A stretch of 32,712 nt of DNA from Rhodospirillales bacterium (lineage in GTDB: Bacteria; Pseudomonadota; Alphaproteobacteria; Rhodospirillales; Defluviicoccaceae), in the NCBI GenBank assembly GCA_007695045.1, contig REEP01000054.1, forward strand, positions 1 to 32,712, read 5' to 3'. A program made the position numbers and the translations under genes. This document shows, piece after piece, positions 9,401-16,891 of the stretch. Each line of letters starts with the position of its first letter. The first letter of the stretch is position 1. Below the pieces are notes generated by a model. The model was not told the DNA's origin. It saw nothing but the letters and a program-made list of their open reading frames with translations, and made no database searches.

Positions 9401-10970
9401 TATCGATGCCGTGGCCAACCTGCGCACGGATCGCGGCTTGCTTGCCGGCGACCTTGACCTGCGCGCGAGCGGCATCGCCCAGGAACGCCGCCGGATCCGG
9501 GATCCGGATCCGCTCTCCGCCGTCGTCACGGCGACATGGCGGGGCGGCCGGGTGGTCGCCGATGCCCGCGTCGAGGGCCTTGGCACCACCGCCCTGACGC
9601 TGGACGCCAGCATTCCCCTGGCCGTTGACGCCGGCACGCTGTCCCCGCTACCGCGCCCGAACCAGCCCATCGCGGCCCGCGCCCAGTGGCAGGGAGATGT
9701 GGCCCAGATCTGGGATTTCCTGCCGCTGGCGGAACACAGCCTCGCCGGCACCGGCCGGATCGACCTCACCGTTGCCGGCACCCTGGCCAATCCCGAGGTC
9801 ACGGGTGACGTGACGATCCGGGAGGGCACGTACGAACACCTGATTTTCGGCACCCTGATCCGAAACCTCGACGCGTCGGTCTCGGTACCGGACGGCCGGA
9901 CGGTGCAGATCAGCCTCACCGGGACGGACGGGGCCACCGGCCGCATTCGCGCCGACGGCTCGGCCCGGCTGGACGATCTCGCCACCAGTCCCATCGAGGT
10001 GAGCCTGCAGGTGCGCAACGCCATCCTGGTGCGCCGGGACGATGTCACCGCCTCCGCCTCCGCCGACATCACATTCCGCGGCACCCCGACCGAGGGGCAA
10101 CTGTCGGGCCGGTTGCAAACCGAACGGGTGGAAGCGCGTCTCATCGATCGGATGCCGCCGACGGTGGTCACCATCGACGTGATCGAAATCCACGATGACG
10201 GCGATGTGCCGGCGCCAACGGAACCGGAGGGCCCCGGCGTGCCCAGCGCCATCACCCTGGACCTGACCCTGGAGTTTCCGGGCCGGGTGTTCGTCCGCGG
10301 CCGCGGCCTGGATTCCGAATGGGCCGGCAGTTTTCGCGTGACCGGGACGGCCGATGCCCCGGTGGTGGTGGGCAGCCTCGATGTCGTCCGCGGGCAGTTC
10401 AATTTCGCGACACGCCGGTTCGACCTGACGCGGGGCAGCATTTCCCTTGCCGGCGAGCGGGAGATCGACCCGAGGCTCGATATCGTGGCGACCTTCGTCG
10501 GGCCGGACATCACCGCCTTCGTCAACATCGGCGGCACCGCCACCCAGCCGTCGGTGTCCTTCAGTTCGCAGCCGGCACTGCCGGAGTCCGAGATTCTGCC
10601 GAGAGTGCTGTTCGGCAAGGCGGCCCGGGAGCTGACCGCGGCCGAGGCGGTGGAACTGGCGCTGGCCCTGGATACGCTCGCCCGCGGTGACGGCGTCGTC
10701 GAAGGGATACTGGGGCGGGTCCGGGGAGCCTTCGGGATCGACGTTCTGGCGCTGGAGCCGGGCGAGGACGCCGCTGCCCCCGGCGTCCGGGTCGGCCGCT
10801 ACATCGGCGACAGGATTTTCGTCGAGACCGTGGTCCCGACCGGTGCCGGCGGCCCCACGTTCCGGGCCGAGGTGGAACTGACCGATGATCTGTCCGCGCT
10901 CGGCGAGTTTACCCAGGACCCTGACGACACCCGGGAGTTCTTCGGCCTGAAATGGGAACGCCGCTACTGA
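6498..10970 (+). CDS. tamB: TamB translocation/assembly module protein (DUF490, AsmA-like)
   Basis: This 1490-residue protein is anchored in the inner membrane by one helix at about 25-48, after an Arg-rich cytoplasmic stretch (RPRRRRFRPF). The rest spans the periplasm as a long beta-taco built of repetitive short strands of the type D-A-x-L-x-G-x-(V/I). The conserved DUF490/TamB C-terminal domain occupies roughly residues 1130-1490, with landmarks GSLDVVRGQFNF, FDLTRGSISL, ILPRVLFGK and the closing FFGLKWERRY. Family members are commonly 900-1500 residues, so it is full length. It starts two bases after tamA stops and is surely co-transcribed with it. TamB-like proteins are thought to form grooves that carry phospholipids and help TamA fold outer-membrane proteins. 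Confidence 0.93.
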   Translation: MAEPETPQPNDQAERPRRRRFRPFRWLGWTLAVVLALLIGAGVAGYAYLQTESGRQTLAGTVERLVSDPEGVVLTIGAIGPGLPTRLLVEDVTLADPDGLWLTVRRAELDWSPRALFRRQVRITEVAADDIHLMRLPTVPAPAEPEPTPPEPTTFELPALPVSVRVDSIAVNDFALGEAVAGEAMVLDLTGRLAAPVDESMQSELRLVRTDAPGTVATLVADYDRSTDHLRLDLDVVEPAGGLIVRLAGLEPYPEARVSLSGAGPLSDWQGTLEAEIGALVDADANINIRRTDGLVATIDGRARVSGLVEPPVRALVEDTVVFSAAVERAPDGVIAIRKLDAESAAVAISGTGRLDPAADAVDASLAVRALDPARWQGLTAPATFDALDLQARITGTLAMPELVLTGSLTELVVPDVLTAAAVDLEATVQPASDDTALGQGPLAIAATVDGRDVVVAEPALAGLTGPRLQLTADGMLDPASMDLDPIAISVESGPSRLAASGRINLGDGSIDAVVDADIGDLTALGDALEQPLAGAVTLSIGAQGNVFDATLAGPIDGAVSDLSLADPAQDALLGGRLTLDGRYDLTAGETLSLEAALSAATPLSLTATASLTDGLQMVDARYRLDVGDLALASDLAGTELGGSLRVEGTAEGPIADPVVAATATLDQARFDTVSVPQATLTASASRVATAPTGTLALRATTDLGPVTADVAFAMPTPERLTLREIALTLPAVRADGALVALLDQGLVDGQITVRVRGEPAGTDLAGIRIAGSADADVRLVPERGTQTVRLDLSAERFAAVIDATRLSIGRLAATARVGDAFGTPQLQVQMEASDVGTAEFMAASVAATLDGPLTDAAFTLTLDEAGAPPLSADAAGRLALTDAATQVRLDRLDGTIDDIPLRLERPAMVAVAGPEISVRDLVLAIADGRIRADGRFGGAATAATIRIESLPVSLAELVMPGARLRGRIDAVANLRTDRGLLAGDLDLRASGIAQERRRIRDPDPLSAVVTATWRGGRVVADARVEGLGTTALTLDASIPLAVDAGTLSPLPRPNQPIAARAQWQGDVAQIWDFLPLAEHSLAGTGRIDLTVAGTLANPEVTGDVTIREGTYEHLIFGTLIRNLDASVSVPDGRTVQISLTGTDGATGRIRADGSARLDDLATSPIEVSLQVRNAILVRRDDVTASASADITFRGTPTEGQLSGRLQTERVEARLIDRMPPTVVTIDVIEIHDDGDVPAPTEPEGPGVPSAITLDLTLEFPGRVFVRGRGLDSEWAGSFRVTGTADAPVVVGSLDVVRGQFNFATRRFDLTRGSISLAGEREIDPRLDIVATFVGPDITAFVNIGGTATQPSVSFSSQPALPESEILPRVLFGKAARELTAAEAVELALALDTLARGDGVVEGILGRVRGAFGIDVLALEPGEDAAAPGVRVGRYIGDRIFVETVVPTGAGGPTFRAEVELTDDLSALGEFTQDPDDTREFFGLKWERRY

Positions 10971-11007
10971 GGTGGGGCCCGGTCGGGCCCGCGCGGAGGA
11001 CGGGTTG

Positions 11008-11538
11008 GTGATCTGTATCCTTCGCAGCACGCCCTCGGCGGAGGCGCGGCCCTACCTCGGTGCGGTCCTGGTCCGGGGACCCGCCGGGTCGTGCCACACC
11101 GCGCTGAACGCCCTATCGGCCCAGGTGCCGTGCGTGATCGCTGTCCGGGCTTCCGATGCCGCGCCCTGCCATCTGCCGGGGATTGCCGTGGTGGATGCGG
11201 CCGCACGCAGCACCGAGACGGCCGCCCTGGTGCTGGCAGCGCTGAACTGGACACTGGTCCACGCCCGGATGACGCCGTGGGTGGCAACCGTACCCGGCGA
11301 TTTCAGCGCCGTCCCCTCGGACCTGGTCGCCCGTTTCGGGCTGGCGGTGAGCGGGGCGAAGGCGGAACTCGCGTTCGGTGTGGTGCATGGCGCCGTGCTG
11401 GACGGGCTCGGGCTATGGCCGACACACCTCGGCCGGCAGCTGGCTGCACTGGTCAGCCGCGACCCGGGTGCGAGCGCGCTCAAAGCGGCCACGGGTCGGC
11501 GGGTCGGCACCGTCGTCGTGGCGCCATCGACTCGCTGA
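11008..11538 (+). CDS. Degenerate MobA-like (molybdenum cofactor guanylyltransferase-related) protein
   Basis: The product is 176 residues from a GTG at 11008, chosen because GGAGGA at 10995-11000 sits 7 nt upstream; a GTG at 10972 would add 12 residues without such a site. The second half resembles MobA: TVPGD at residues 94-98 followed by P-x-D-L-V-A-R-F matches the MobA pattern TVP-C/G-D-x-P-x-x-P-x-D-L-V, and GLGLWPTHLGRQLAAL at about 133-148 matches its GLWP-x-x-L segment. The N-terminal nucleotide-binding signature of the family (LAGG-x-S-x-RMG-x-DK) is absent; the chain begins MICILRSTPSAEARP. It is therefore unlikely to be an ordinary MobA and may be a non-catalytic relative. It starts 37 bases after tamB and is probably in the tam operon. 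The assignment rests on motif memory only. Confidence 0.5.
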   Translation: MICILRSTPSAEARPYLGAVLVRGPAGSCHTALNALSAQVPCVIAVRASDAAPCHLPGIAVVDAAARSTETAALVLAALNWTLVHARMTPWVATVPGDFSAVPSDLVARFGLAVSGAKAELAFGVVHGAVLDGLGLWPTHLGRQLAALVSRDPGASALKAATGRRVGTVVVAPSTR

Positions 11539-11681
11539 TAGCGCATCTGGCGCATGGCAGGGGCGCGCAGCGCGCATGCCTCGGGCTCCGATCCAATCCC
11601 GAAAAATCGTTTTGTATCAACCTGTTAAACACGCGGATTCGGGTCTTAGAGGTGTCGGCCGGGGTACCCACAATCCCGCCC

Positions 11682-11710
11682 TTGCCAATAATAACACCGC
11701 GTATTAGTAT
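11682..11710 (+). promoter_or_regulatory. Candidate promoter for the first hsp20 gene
   Basis: TTGCCA (11682-11687) and TAGTAT (11705-11710) are spaced by 17 bases in an AT-rich pocket of the 287-base gap between the MobA-like gene and hsp20. Transcription would start near 11717, leaving a leader of about 109 bases. The second hsp20 gene has the same TTGCCA-17 arrangement. I do not see a CIRCE repeat or a convincing RNA thermometer here, and nothing else recognisable in 11539-11680. Confidence 0.4.
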
Positions 11711-11825
11711 ATTTGCATCGGTGCCTGGGAAGGGCCGATGCCGCCATCCTGCGCGGCAACGGTTGGTGCAACGAGCGGCGGGTTGGCTGATGACGCGACC
11801 CGCGAGCGTAGGAAAGGAGCGAACC

Positions 11826-12350
11826 ATGTTGAACGTGCGTGATCTGATCCCTTGGAGCCGCGGCCGGGAACTGGCACCGGGGCGCGAGGGCATCGAGCAC
11901 CCGCTGGTCGCCTTCCAGCGGGAAATGGACCGCCTGTTCGATGAGTTCTGGCGTGGCGACATGCCGGGCGTTGCGCGGGCCGGTGGTGGCGCGGTCGCGC
12001 CGCGACTCGACGTGAGCGAGGACGACAAGGCGATTATCGTCAAGGCCGAGTTGCCGGGCCTGGAGGAGAAGGACGTCGAGATCCTGCTGTCCGACAACAT
12101 GCTGACCATCCGTGGCGAGAAGCGGGCCGAAAAGGAGGAGAGTGAGCGCGGCTACACCTATCGCGAGCGGTCGTTCGGTGCGTTCCGGCGCGCCATTCCG
12201 CTGGATGCGGAGGTGATCGAGGACAAGGTGGAGGCCGAGTTCAAGCACGGTGTCCTGACGGTCACGCTGCCCAAGTCGCCGCAGGCTCAGGCCAAGACCA
12301 AAAAGATCGCCATCAAGGCCGGTGACGGCGAGACCAAGACCGTTGATTGA
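11826..12350 (+). CDS. Small heat-shock protein, Hsp20/alpha-crystallin family (first copy)
   Basis: This 174-residue cytosolic holdase binds unfolding proteins without ATP. A short N-terminal region (WSRGRELAPG..., HPLVAFQREMDRLFDEFW) precedes the alpha-crystallin domain from about residue 58 (PRLDVSEDDKAIIVKAELPG) to GVLTVTLPKS near 150. A C-terminal I-x-I-type motif (KKIAIKAG) mediates oligomer contacts in this family. The ATG at 11826 follows AAGGAG by about 7 nt; an upstream extension of the frame lacks a ribosome binding site and protein-like composition. It is monocistronic, ending before a strong terminator at 12486-12523, with flgH convergent beyond. Confidence 0.93.
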   Translation: MLNVRDLIPWSRGRELAPGREGIEHPLVAFQREMDRLFDEFWRGDMPGVARAGGGAVAPRLDVSEDDKAIIVKAELPGLEEKDVEILLSDNMLTIRGEKRAEKEESERGYTYRERSFGAFRRAIPLDAEVIEDKVEAEFKHGVLTVTLPKSPQAQAKTKKIAIKAGDGETKTVD

Positions 12351-12450
12351 GCACGCGTCCTGACGGCGCGGCCGTCATTGAGGCGTCGGGGGCTGTTCCT
12401 GGCTGGTCGTGACGAACGTCCGGCGGCGCAGTCCCGCCTTCCGCTGATCG

Positions 12451-12469
12451 GGCCGGGCTCATCCCGGCC
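12451..12469. other. Hairpin upstream of the main terminator
   Basis: GGCCGGG (12451-12457) and CCCGGCC (12463-12469) form a perfect 7-bp stem around a 5-base loop. The arms share sequence with the terminator stem at 12486-12508, so alternative pairing between the two hairpins is possible. A smaller perfect hairpin, TGACGGC-GCG-GCCGTCA at 12361-12377, lies just after the hsp20 stop. Neither has a T tract. Confidence 0.5.
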
Positions 12470-12485
12470 ATCTCCTTAGCCTTCC

Positions 12486-12523
12486 GTGGCCGGGGCCGTC
12501 CCGGCCACTTCGTTTTCCTTTGT
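12486..12523 (+). terminator. Rho-independent terminator after hsp20
   Basis: A 9-bp perfect stem, GTGGCCGGG (12486-12494) with CCCGGCCAC (12500-12508), has a 5-base loop and is followed by a T-rich run (TTCGTTTTCCTTTGTT). It is in the right place to end hsp20 transcripts in the convergent gap before flgH. No T tract is present on the other side, so it should work only in the + direction. Confidence 0.75.
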
Positions 12524-12596
12524 TGGGCTGGCCAAGCCGCCACCGCCGCGTTCTCGCCCTGCCGACCGAATTGTCGCCGTGCGGATACCGCCCGGC

Positions 12597-13361
12597 TCAG
12601 AACGGGAACAGGATGTCCCAGAGCTGGATGCCCCAGCGGGGCTGCTGCAGGTCGCTGAGGGTGCCGCGGCCGCCGTAGGCGACCCGCATTTCGGCGATCT
12701 TGGAATGCTCGATGGTGTTGTCCGCCTCGATATCCTGGGGTCGCACCACCCCTTGGATCAGCAGTTCGCGCAACTCGAAATTCACCCGCAGTTCCTGCCG
12801 GCCCATGATGGCGAGGGAGCCGTTGGGCAGCACCTGGGTGACCACGGCGGCCACCGTCAGTTCGATTTCCTCCCGGCGATCGATGCCGCCGTCGCCACTG
12901 GTGTTGTGGTCGGTCTTGAAGTTGAACAGCTCGCCGCCGGGGTTGACCGCGTCCGGCAGCCATCGGGGGAAGTTGGCCTCGAACCCGAGGAGGGTGTTCA
13001 CCGACTGGGCTTCGCCATCGGCCCGCCCGCGCTGGGTGCGGTTTTCCAGCTTGGCACTGTCGTCGAGGGCGAGCTTCACGGTCAGGATGTCGCCCACCTC
13101 CTTGGCGCGGATGTCCTTGAAGAACGCCCGGGCCCCGGGCCGCCACAGCGAGTTGGGGTTGTCCTCCAGGGCCTGCGGCGATGGCATCGGCAGGCTCACG
13201 GGCCGGTAGCCGGGCAGCGCCGTGGGGTTGGTGATCTCGCTCAGCTTCGGTTCCGAGCCCACTTCCGACAGGCGGGTGAACAGATTGCAGCCGGAAAGCA
13301 CGGCGGCCACGGCGACCACCATCAGGGACCGGCCCAGTGCATTGCGGACAACAGCGGCCAT
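12597..13361 (-). CDS. flgH: FlgH, flagellar L-ring lipoprotein
   Basis: FlgH forms the outer-membrane bushing around the flagellar rod. The product has 254 residues with a lipoprotein signal, LSGC at 22-25, so Cys25 is the predicted lipidated residue. Family landmarks follow: NSLWRPGARAFFKDIRAKEVGDILTV (about 70-95), the PNGSLAIMGRQELRVNFE segment near 180, GVVRPQDIEADNTI-x-S near 205-220, and a terminal GRGTLSDLQQPRWGIQLWDILFPF stretch that is strongly FlgH-like. Length is normal. It is the last gene of flgF-flgG-flgA-flgH, 27 bases after flgA. No T-tailed terminator is seen downstream on this strand. Confidence 0.95.
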   Translation of the reverse strand: MAAVVRNALGRSLMVVAVAAVLSGCNLFTRLSEVGSEPKLSEITNPTALPGYRPVSLPMPSPQALEDNPNSLWRPGARAFFKDIRAKEVGDILTVKLALDDSAKLENRTQRGRADGEAQSVNTLLGFEANFPRWLPDAVNPGGELFNFKTDHNTSGDGGIDRREEIELTVAAVVTQVLPNGSLAIMGRQELRVNFELRELLIQGVVRPQDIEADNTIEHSKIAEMRVAYGGRGTLSDLQQPRWGIQLWDILFPF

Positions 13362-13388
13362 TGCGGAACTCCTCGTAACGATCTCGAC

Positions 13389-14384
13389 CTAGCGAAGGCG
13401 GTACTCGGTGACGGGGCGGACGGCCACCTGCCCGGGGCCAACCACCACCGCCTCAACCACTTGGTTGCTCTGGGCGTTGCTGACGCGGATCGCGCTGCCG
13501 CGGGCGCCATCCTGGAGTGCCCGGCCGCGGGCGGTCAGCAGCATGTGGGACGTCTGGAGCACGATGGTGACCAGATCCCCCTTCCCCACCACCACCGGCT
13601 GGCGTACATCGGAAGCCATCACCGGCGCGCCGGCTCGGACGCCGCGCCGGGCCGTCATACCCACCAGGTCTTCGGCGGCGAGAACGGCATCGGCCTGAAG
13701 ACTCCGGCGCGGCTGCGTGATCCAACGCACGTCACGCGCACTGATCACCTCACCCGCCCGCAGGTTGCGCGCCAGTACCGGCACCTCGGACATGATCTCG
13801 ACCTGGCCATGGACGCGGATCCGTTGGGCAGCCTGACCGGCGGAGTCCACCGCTACCACGGCGTGGACACGGCCGCGGCGCGCATCATAGCTGAGATCCT
13901 CGACCATCAGTTCGGGATCGGCATCCGTCGGCAGGTGAAACCGCATCGTCCGGTTGCTGAACTGCACCGCCGCGGCGCGGCTGTCGACACCGTGCTCGGC
14001 CAGCGCCTCAAGGATCGCCGCCTCGACATCGTCCCGACCGATGACGATGCTGTCCCGGGCCACGGTGACATGGGCATGGATCGTGGCCGGGCGCCAGTCG
14101 AGGCCGTGCGCCGACGCCACCCGGTACAGCCAGCGGGCATCGAAGCGCGCGCTGTGGCCGGGGCTCGGGGCGTGCGCCACCGCCTTCCCGGCATTGGCCC
14201 CGGCATTGTGAAAAAGGTCGCCCAACCGGACCAGCGGGCCGTCCACCACCACCGTGTCCCGGGCCAGAACCGGTCCGCTGCCGGCAAGGGCGGCGAACTC
14301 GGCATTCGCGGTGGCACGACCGGGCCAGATCAGGACCGAAGCAAGCAGAATGGCGCCGAGCCAGTATCGAGCGGTACGCATCAT
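13389..14384 (-). CDS. flgA: FlgA, P-ring assembly chaperone
   Basis: FlgA is a periplasmic chaperone needed to assemble FlgI into the P ring. The 331-residue product has a signal peptide (WLGAILLASVLIWPGRATA, cleavage near residue 26). The C-terminal half carries the SAF-type domain, with VPVLARNLRAGEVISARDVRW and LVGMTARRGVRAGAPVMASDVRQP, followed by KGDLVTIVLQ and a final G-x-V-x-V-RPVTEYRLR. The N-terminal half is longer than in enteric FlgA (about 220 residues), as is common in alphaproteobacteria. Two adjacent ATG codons (14384 and 14381) could serve as start. The gene begins 7 bases after flgG stops. Confidence 0.93.
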   Translation of the reverse strand: MMRTARYWLGAILLASVLIWPGRATANAEFAALAGSGPVLARDTVVVDGPLVRLGDLFHNAGANAGKAVAHAPSPGHSARFDARWLYRVASAHGLDWRPATIHAHVTVARDSIVIGRDDVEAAILEALAEHGVDSRAAAVQFSNRTMRFHLPTDADPELMVEDLSYDARRGRVHAVVAVDSAGQAAQRIRVHGQVEIMSEVPVLARNLRAGEVISARDVRWITQPRRSLQADAVLAAEDLVGMTARRGVRAGAPVMASDVRQPVVVGKGDLVTIVLQTSHMLLTARGRALQDGARGSAIRVSNAQSNQVVEAVVVGPGQVAVRPVTEYRLR

Positions 14385-14391
14385 CAGGGCC

Positions 14392-15177
14392 CTAGCGGAG
14401 CTGGTTGAGCGCGCCCATCATGTCATCCGCGGTCTGGATGACCTTGGAGTTCATTTCATAGGCGCGCTGGGCGGAGATCAGGTTGGTGATCTCCTCCACG
14501 GGATTGACGTTGGAGGTTTCCAGGAATCCCTGGAGCAGGGTGCCGAAACCGGGGGTCTGCGGCGGCGCGACCACCGGCGCACCCGATGCCGGTGTCTCCA
14601 GCAGCAGGTTGCTGCCGATGGCCTGCAACCCCGGCTCATTGGCGAAGTTGGCCAGCTGCAGCTGGCCCACATTCTGAAGCTGCACCTGCCCTTGCAGCTT
14701 CACCAGAACCTCGCCGCTGGCGTTGACGGTCACGTCGATGGCATCCTCGGGAATGGCCACCCCCGGCACCACCACGTAACCATCGTGGGTGACGATCTCC
14801 CCCTCGGCATTGAGCTGAAAGGTGCCGTCGCGGGTGTAGGCGATCTCACCGTTGGGCATCTCGATCTGGAAGAAGCCCTGGCCCTGGATGGCGAGGTCGA
14901 ACGGACTGTCGGTGGCGGCGACGTTCCCCTGGGTATGGATGCGGTAGACCGCCGCCAGCTTGACGCCCAGGCCCAGTTGCACCCCGCTCGGCACGATCGA
15001 GCCGTCATCCCCCGAGGTGGCGCCGACCCGCCTGAGGTTCTGATACAAAAGGTCGTGGAACTCCGGCCGCCGTCGCATGTAGCCGGTGGTGTTCATGTTG
15101 GCGAGGTTGTTGGACACCACCTCGACGTTGCGCTGCTGCGCCAGCATGCCGGTGGCGGCGATGTTCAGGGCTCCCAT
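14392..15177 (-). CDS. flgG: FlgG, distal rod protein
   Basis: This 261-residue axial protein builds the distal rod of the flagellum and is exported by the type III apparatus without a cleaved signal. The N-terminal flagellar rod motif is clear (MLAQQRNVEVVSNNLANMN then TTGY), as is the central DSPFDLAIQGQGFFQIEMP segment. The C-terminal rod domain closes with NVNPVEEITNLISAQRAYE and SKVIQTADDMMGALNQLR. Length matches the family exactly. It lies 67 bases downstream of flgF and 7 bases before flgA. Confidence 0.97.
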   Translation of the reverse strand: MGALNIAATGMLAQQRNVEVVSNNLANMNTTGYMRRRPEFHDLLYQNLRRVGATSGDDGSIVPSGVQLGLGVKLAAVYRIHTQGNVAATDSPFDLAIQGQGFFQIEMPNGEIAYTRDGTFQLNAEGEIVTHDGYVVVPGVAIPEDAIDVTVNASGEVLVKLQGQVQLQNVGQLQLANFANEPGLQAIGSNLLLETPASGAPVVAPPQTPGFGTLLQGFLETSNVNPVEEITNLISAQRAYEMNSKVIQTADDMMGALNQLR

Positions 15178-15244
15178 GGTATGGCTCCTTTTCCAGGCGC
15201 GCCCTCGCCAGAGCGCAGACCGGTGGCAGGCCGTTGCAAGGCCG

Positions 15245-15973
15245 TCACCGCCCGTATTCCTCGATCATCTTGCGAATGCGCTCGTCCTCGCGGTCGATCA
15301 TCCGTGACGCGCTGTCGTAGGCGCGCTGCACCTCGATCAGCCGGGTGATCTCGCGGATCGGCTCGACGTTGGACCCCTCCAGCATGCCCTGTGCCACCTC
15401 CGGCGCCTGCAGGTCCTCGCCCGGCGCTTCCGCCATCAGCAGCCCGCCTTCCACCAGGCGCAGCGTCTGCTCGTTGTCGAAGCCGACGATGCGAAGCCGG
15501 CCGAGTTCGCCGTTCTCGGACGAGACCACCCCGCTGCCGCTGATGGCGATGTCCGCATCCTCGGGGCCAAAAAGTATCGGCTGATCCCCTTCCGCCATGA
15601 CCGGGTGACCATGTTCGGTGACGAGCTGGCCGATGTCGTCCAATCGGAACCGGCCCTGGCGGGTGACGTGCTCGCCCGTGGGCGTCATCACCACGAAATA
15701 GCCATCGCCGACGATGGCGACGTCCAGCGGGTTGCCGGTGGTGATCAGGGGCCCCGCGGTGGTGTCGCGCCGGGTCGCCTGATCGAGCACGAACGACAGG
15801 GTGTCCCCCCTCGAGGTCTCGCCACCGCGGCTCTTCACCAGGACTTCCGCGAACATCGGCTGTTCCGACTTGAACCCCGTCGTGTTCATGTTGGCGACGT
15901 TGTTGGCGATCACCTCCAGGCGGCGACGCAAGGCCGCCTGGTGGGACAGCGCGATCAGCAGCGTGTTTTCCAT
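15245..15973 (-). CDS. flgF: FlgF, proximal rod protein
   Basis: The 242-residue product is a proximal rod subunit. It starts MENTLLIALSHQAALRRRLE, continues with VIANNVANMNTTGFKSEQPM, has the central GNPLDVAIVGDGYFVV segment, and ends with NVEPIREITRLIEVQRAYDSA. The ATG at 15973-15971 is chosen over an in-frame ATG at 16201: rod proteins start right before this motif, an AGGGA lies about 9 nt upstream, and the extra 76 residues are an Arg/Gly/Ala-rich read-through of the intergenic region. It is the first gene of the flgFGAH operon and has a candidate sigma-54 promoter about 50 bases upstream. Confidence 0.95.
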   Translation of the reverse strand: MENTLLIALSHQAALRRRLEVIANNVANMNTTGFKSEQPMFAEVLVKSRGGETSRGDTLSFVLDQATRRDTTAGPLITTGNPLDVAIVGDGYFVVMTPTGEHVTRQGRFRLDDIGQLVTEHGHPVMAEGDQPILFGPEDADIAISGSGVVSSENGELGRLRIVGFDNEQTLRLVEGGLLMAEAPGEDLQAPEVAQGMLEGSNVEPIREITRLIEVQRAYDSASRMIDREDERIRKMIEEYGR

Positions 15974-16025
15974 CGGGCGATCCCTGACACCCGCGGCCCA
16001 TCGGCCGCATCCTGACGGCCGGCGT

Positions 16026-16042
16026 TGCAGGCGCCGTGCCAG
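16026..16042 (-). promoter_or_regulatory. Candidate sigma-54 promoter for flgFGAH
   Basis: Read on the minus strand, the site is CTGGCACGGCGCCTGCA. It has the -24 GG and -12 GC separated by exactly 10 bases and a full TGGCACG -24 box; the -12 box is CTGC instead of TTGC. Transcription would begin near 16015, about 42 bases before the flgF start. Sigma-54 control of rod and hook genes is well established in Caulobacter and relatives, which fits. Confidence 0.6.
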
Positions 16043-16216
16043 CCGGTGACCGGCAGCCATCGCCCCGGCATACCGCCGCTTTCCGGCGACACCCACGCCC
16101 CGCGGCAGCACCAGGCCCAAGGCCCCGGGTCGTTCGTGCCCGGCAAAAGCTGCCGGGGCGGCGCATTTCACCTCGACCGCGCGAGGGCAGAAGGCACCCA
16201 ACGCGGAAACCTCGCC

Positions 16217-16237
16217 TTAACCATGGCCGGCTAGAGT
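16217..16237 (+). promoter_or_regulatory. CtrA-like half-site and -10 element upstream of fliL
   Basis: TTAACCAT (16217-16224) is identical to the CtrA half-site described in Caulobacter. TAGAGT (16232-16237) could be the -10, giving a start near 16244 and a leader of about 53 bases to fliL at 16297. Class II flagellar genes of many alphaproteobacteria are controlled this way. The 323-base gap 15974-16296 also holds a 7-bp hairpin with arms CCCGGCA and TGCCGGG near 16140-16158, of unknown role. Confidence 0.45.
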
Positions 16238-16296
16238 GTCCGGGACGGCGGCGGAGAGGCCGGCCGCCGCAACCGCCGAAGGATGTGCCGCCAGCC

Positions 16297-16806
16297 ATGG
16301 CCGAAGCCGCGACCGTTGCCGCATCGCCTGCGACCGCCTCGAAACTCGGCGGTCTGAAACGGCTTGCCTCACGCAAGGTGTTGCTGGCCATTGCCGCCCT
16401 GCTGTTGCTGACGGCGGTGGGCGGCGCGACAGCCAGCTGGTTCGGGCTGCTCGACCTCGGCCGGGAAGCGGCGGCGCCGAAGGAAGACGCAGCGGTTGCG
16501 GCGCCGGTTTATTACGAATTGCCGGAATTCATCGTGAACATCGATACCGGGGCCCGTCGTTCCAGCTTCCTCAAGCTCAAGGTGCGACTGCAGCTGGAAG
16601 ATCCCGACGCCATTCCCCGGATCGAGGCCCGACTGCCCCGCATCGTCGACCACTTTCAGGTTTACCTGCGTGAACTGCGGCGGGAGGATCTGAACGGCTC
16701 GGCTGGCACCTATCGGATGCGCGAGGAGTTGTTGAAGCGGGTGCGGCTGGACGTGGCGCCCACGCCGGTGACCGATCTGCTGTTCGCCGAAATCCTGATG
16801 CAGTAG
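16297..16806 (+). CDS. fliL: FliL, flagellar basal body/stator-associated protein
   Basis: FliL is a single-pass inner-membrane protein that surrounds and stabilises stator units. The 169-residue product has a cytoplasmic head, one membrane helix at about 27-45 (KVLLAIAALLLLTAVGGAT) and a periplasmic domain with YYELPEFIVNI, SSFLKLKVRLQLED and the typical ending PTPVTDLLFAEILMQ. The start at 16297 is chosen over an upstream in-frame ATG at 16036 because it has a GAAGGA about 12 nt upstream and the longer version only adds Arg/Pro-rich read-through. It heads the + strand fli/mot operon, 85 bases before fliM. Confidence 0.92.
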   Translation: MAEAATVAASPATASKLGGLKRLASRKVLLAIAALLLLTAVGGATASWFGLLDLGREAAAPKEDAAVAAPVYYELPEFIVNIDTGARRSSFLKLKVRLQLEDPDAIPRIEARLPRIVDHFQVYLRELRREDLNGSAGTYRMREELLKRVRLDVAPTPVTDLLFAEILMQ

Positions 16807-16891
16807 CGGCAAGGACCGCATCAGCGGCGACCCGCGGCCACCCGCTTGCAACGCGAAACACCGGACCACCAAAGACGCGAGAGTCACTTTC

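Noticed and set aside
11717-11825. RNA thermometer (ROSE or fourU) in the hsp20 leader
   Set aside because: I found no convincing UYGCU or UUUU segment pairing with the AAGGAG ribosome site.
12486-14408. 640-codon plus-strand frame across flgH and flgA
   Set aside because: It is antisense to two clear flagellar genes and starts inside the terminator hairpin.
15974-16201. 76-residue N-terminal extension of FlgF
   Set aside because: Rod proteins begin just before the conserved ANNVANMNTTG region; the extension covers the promoter region and has no ribosome site.
16036-16296. 87-residue N-terminal extension of FliL
   Set aside because: It is Arg/Pro-rich read-through of the intergenic gap; the start at 16297 has a better ribosome site and normal FliL layout.
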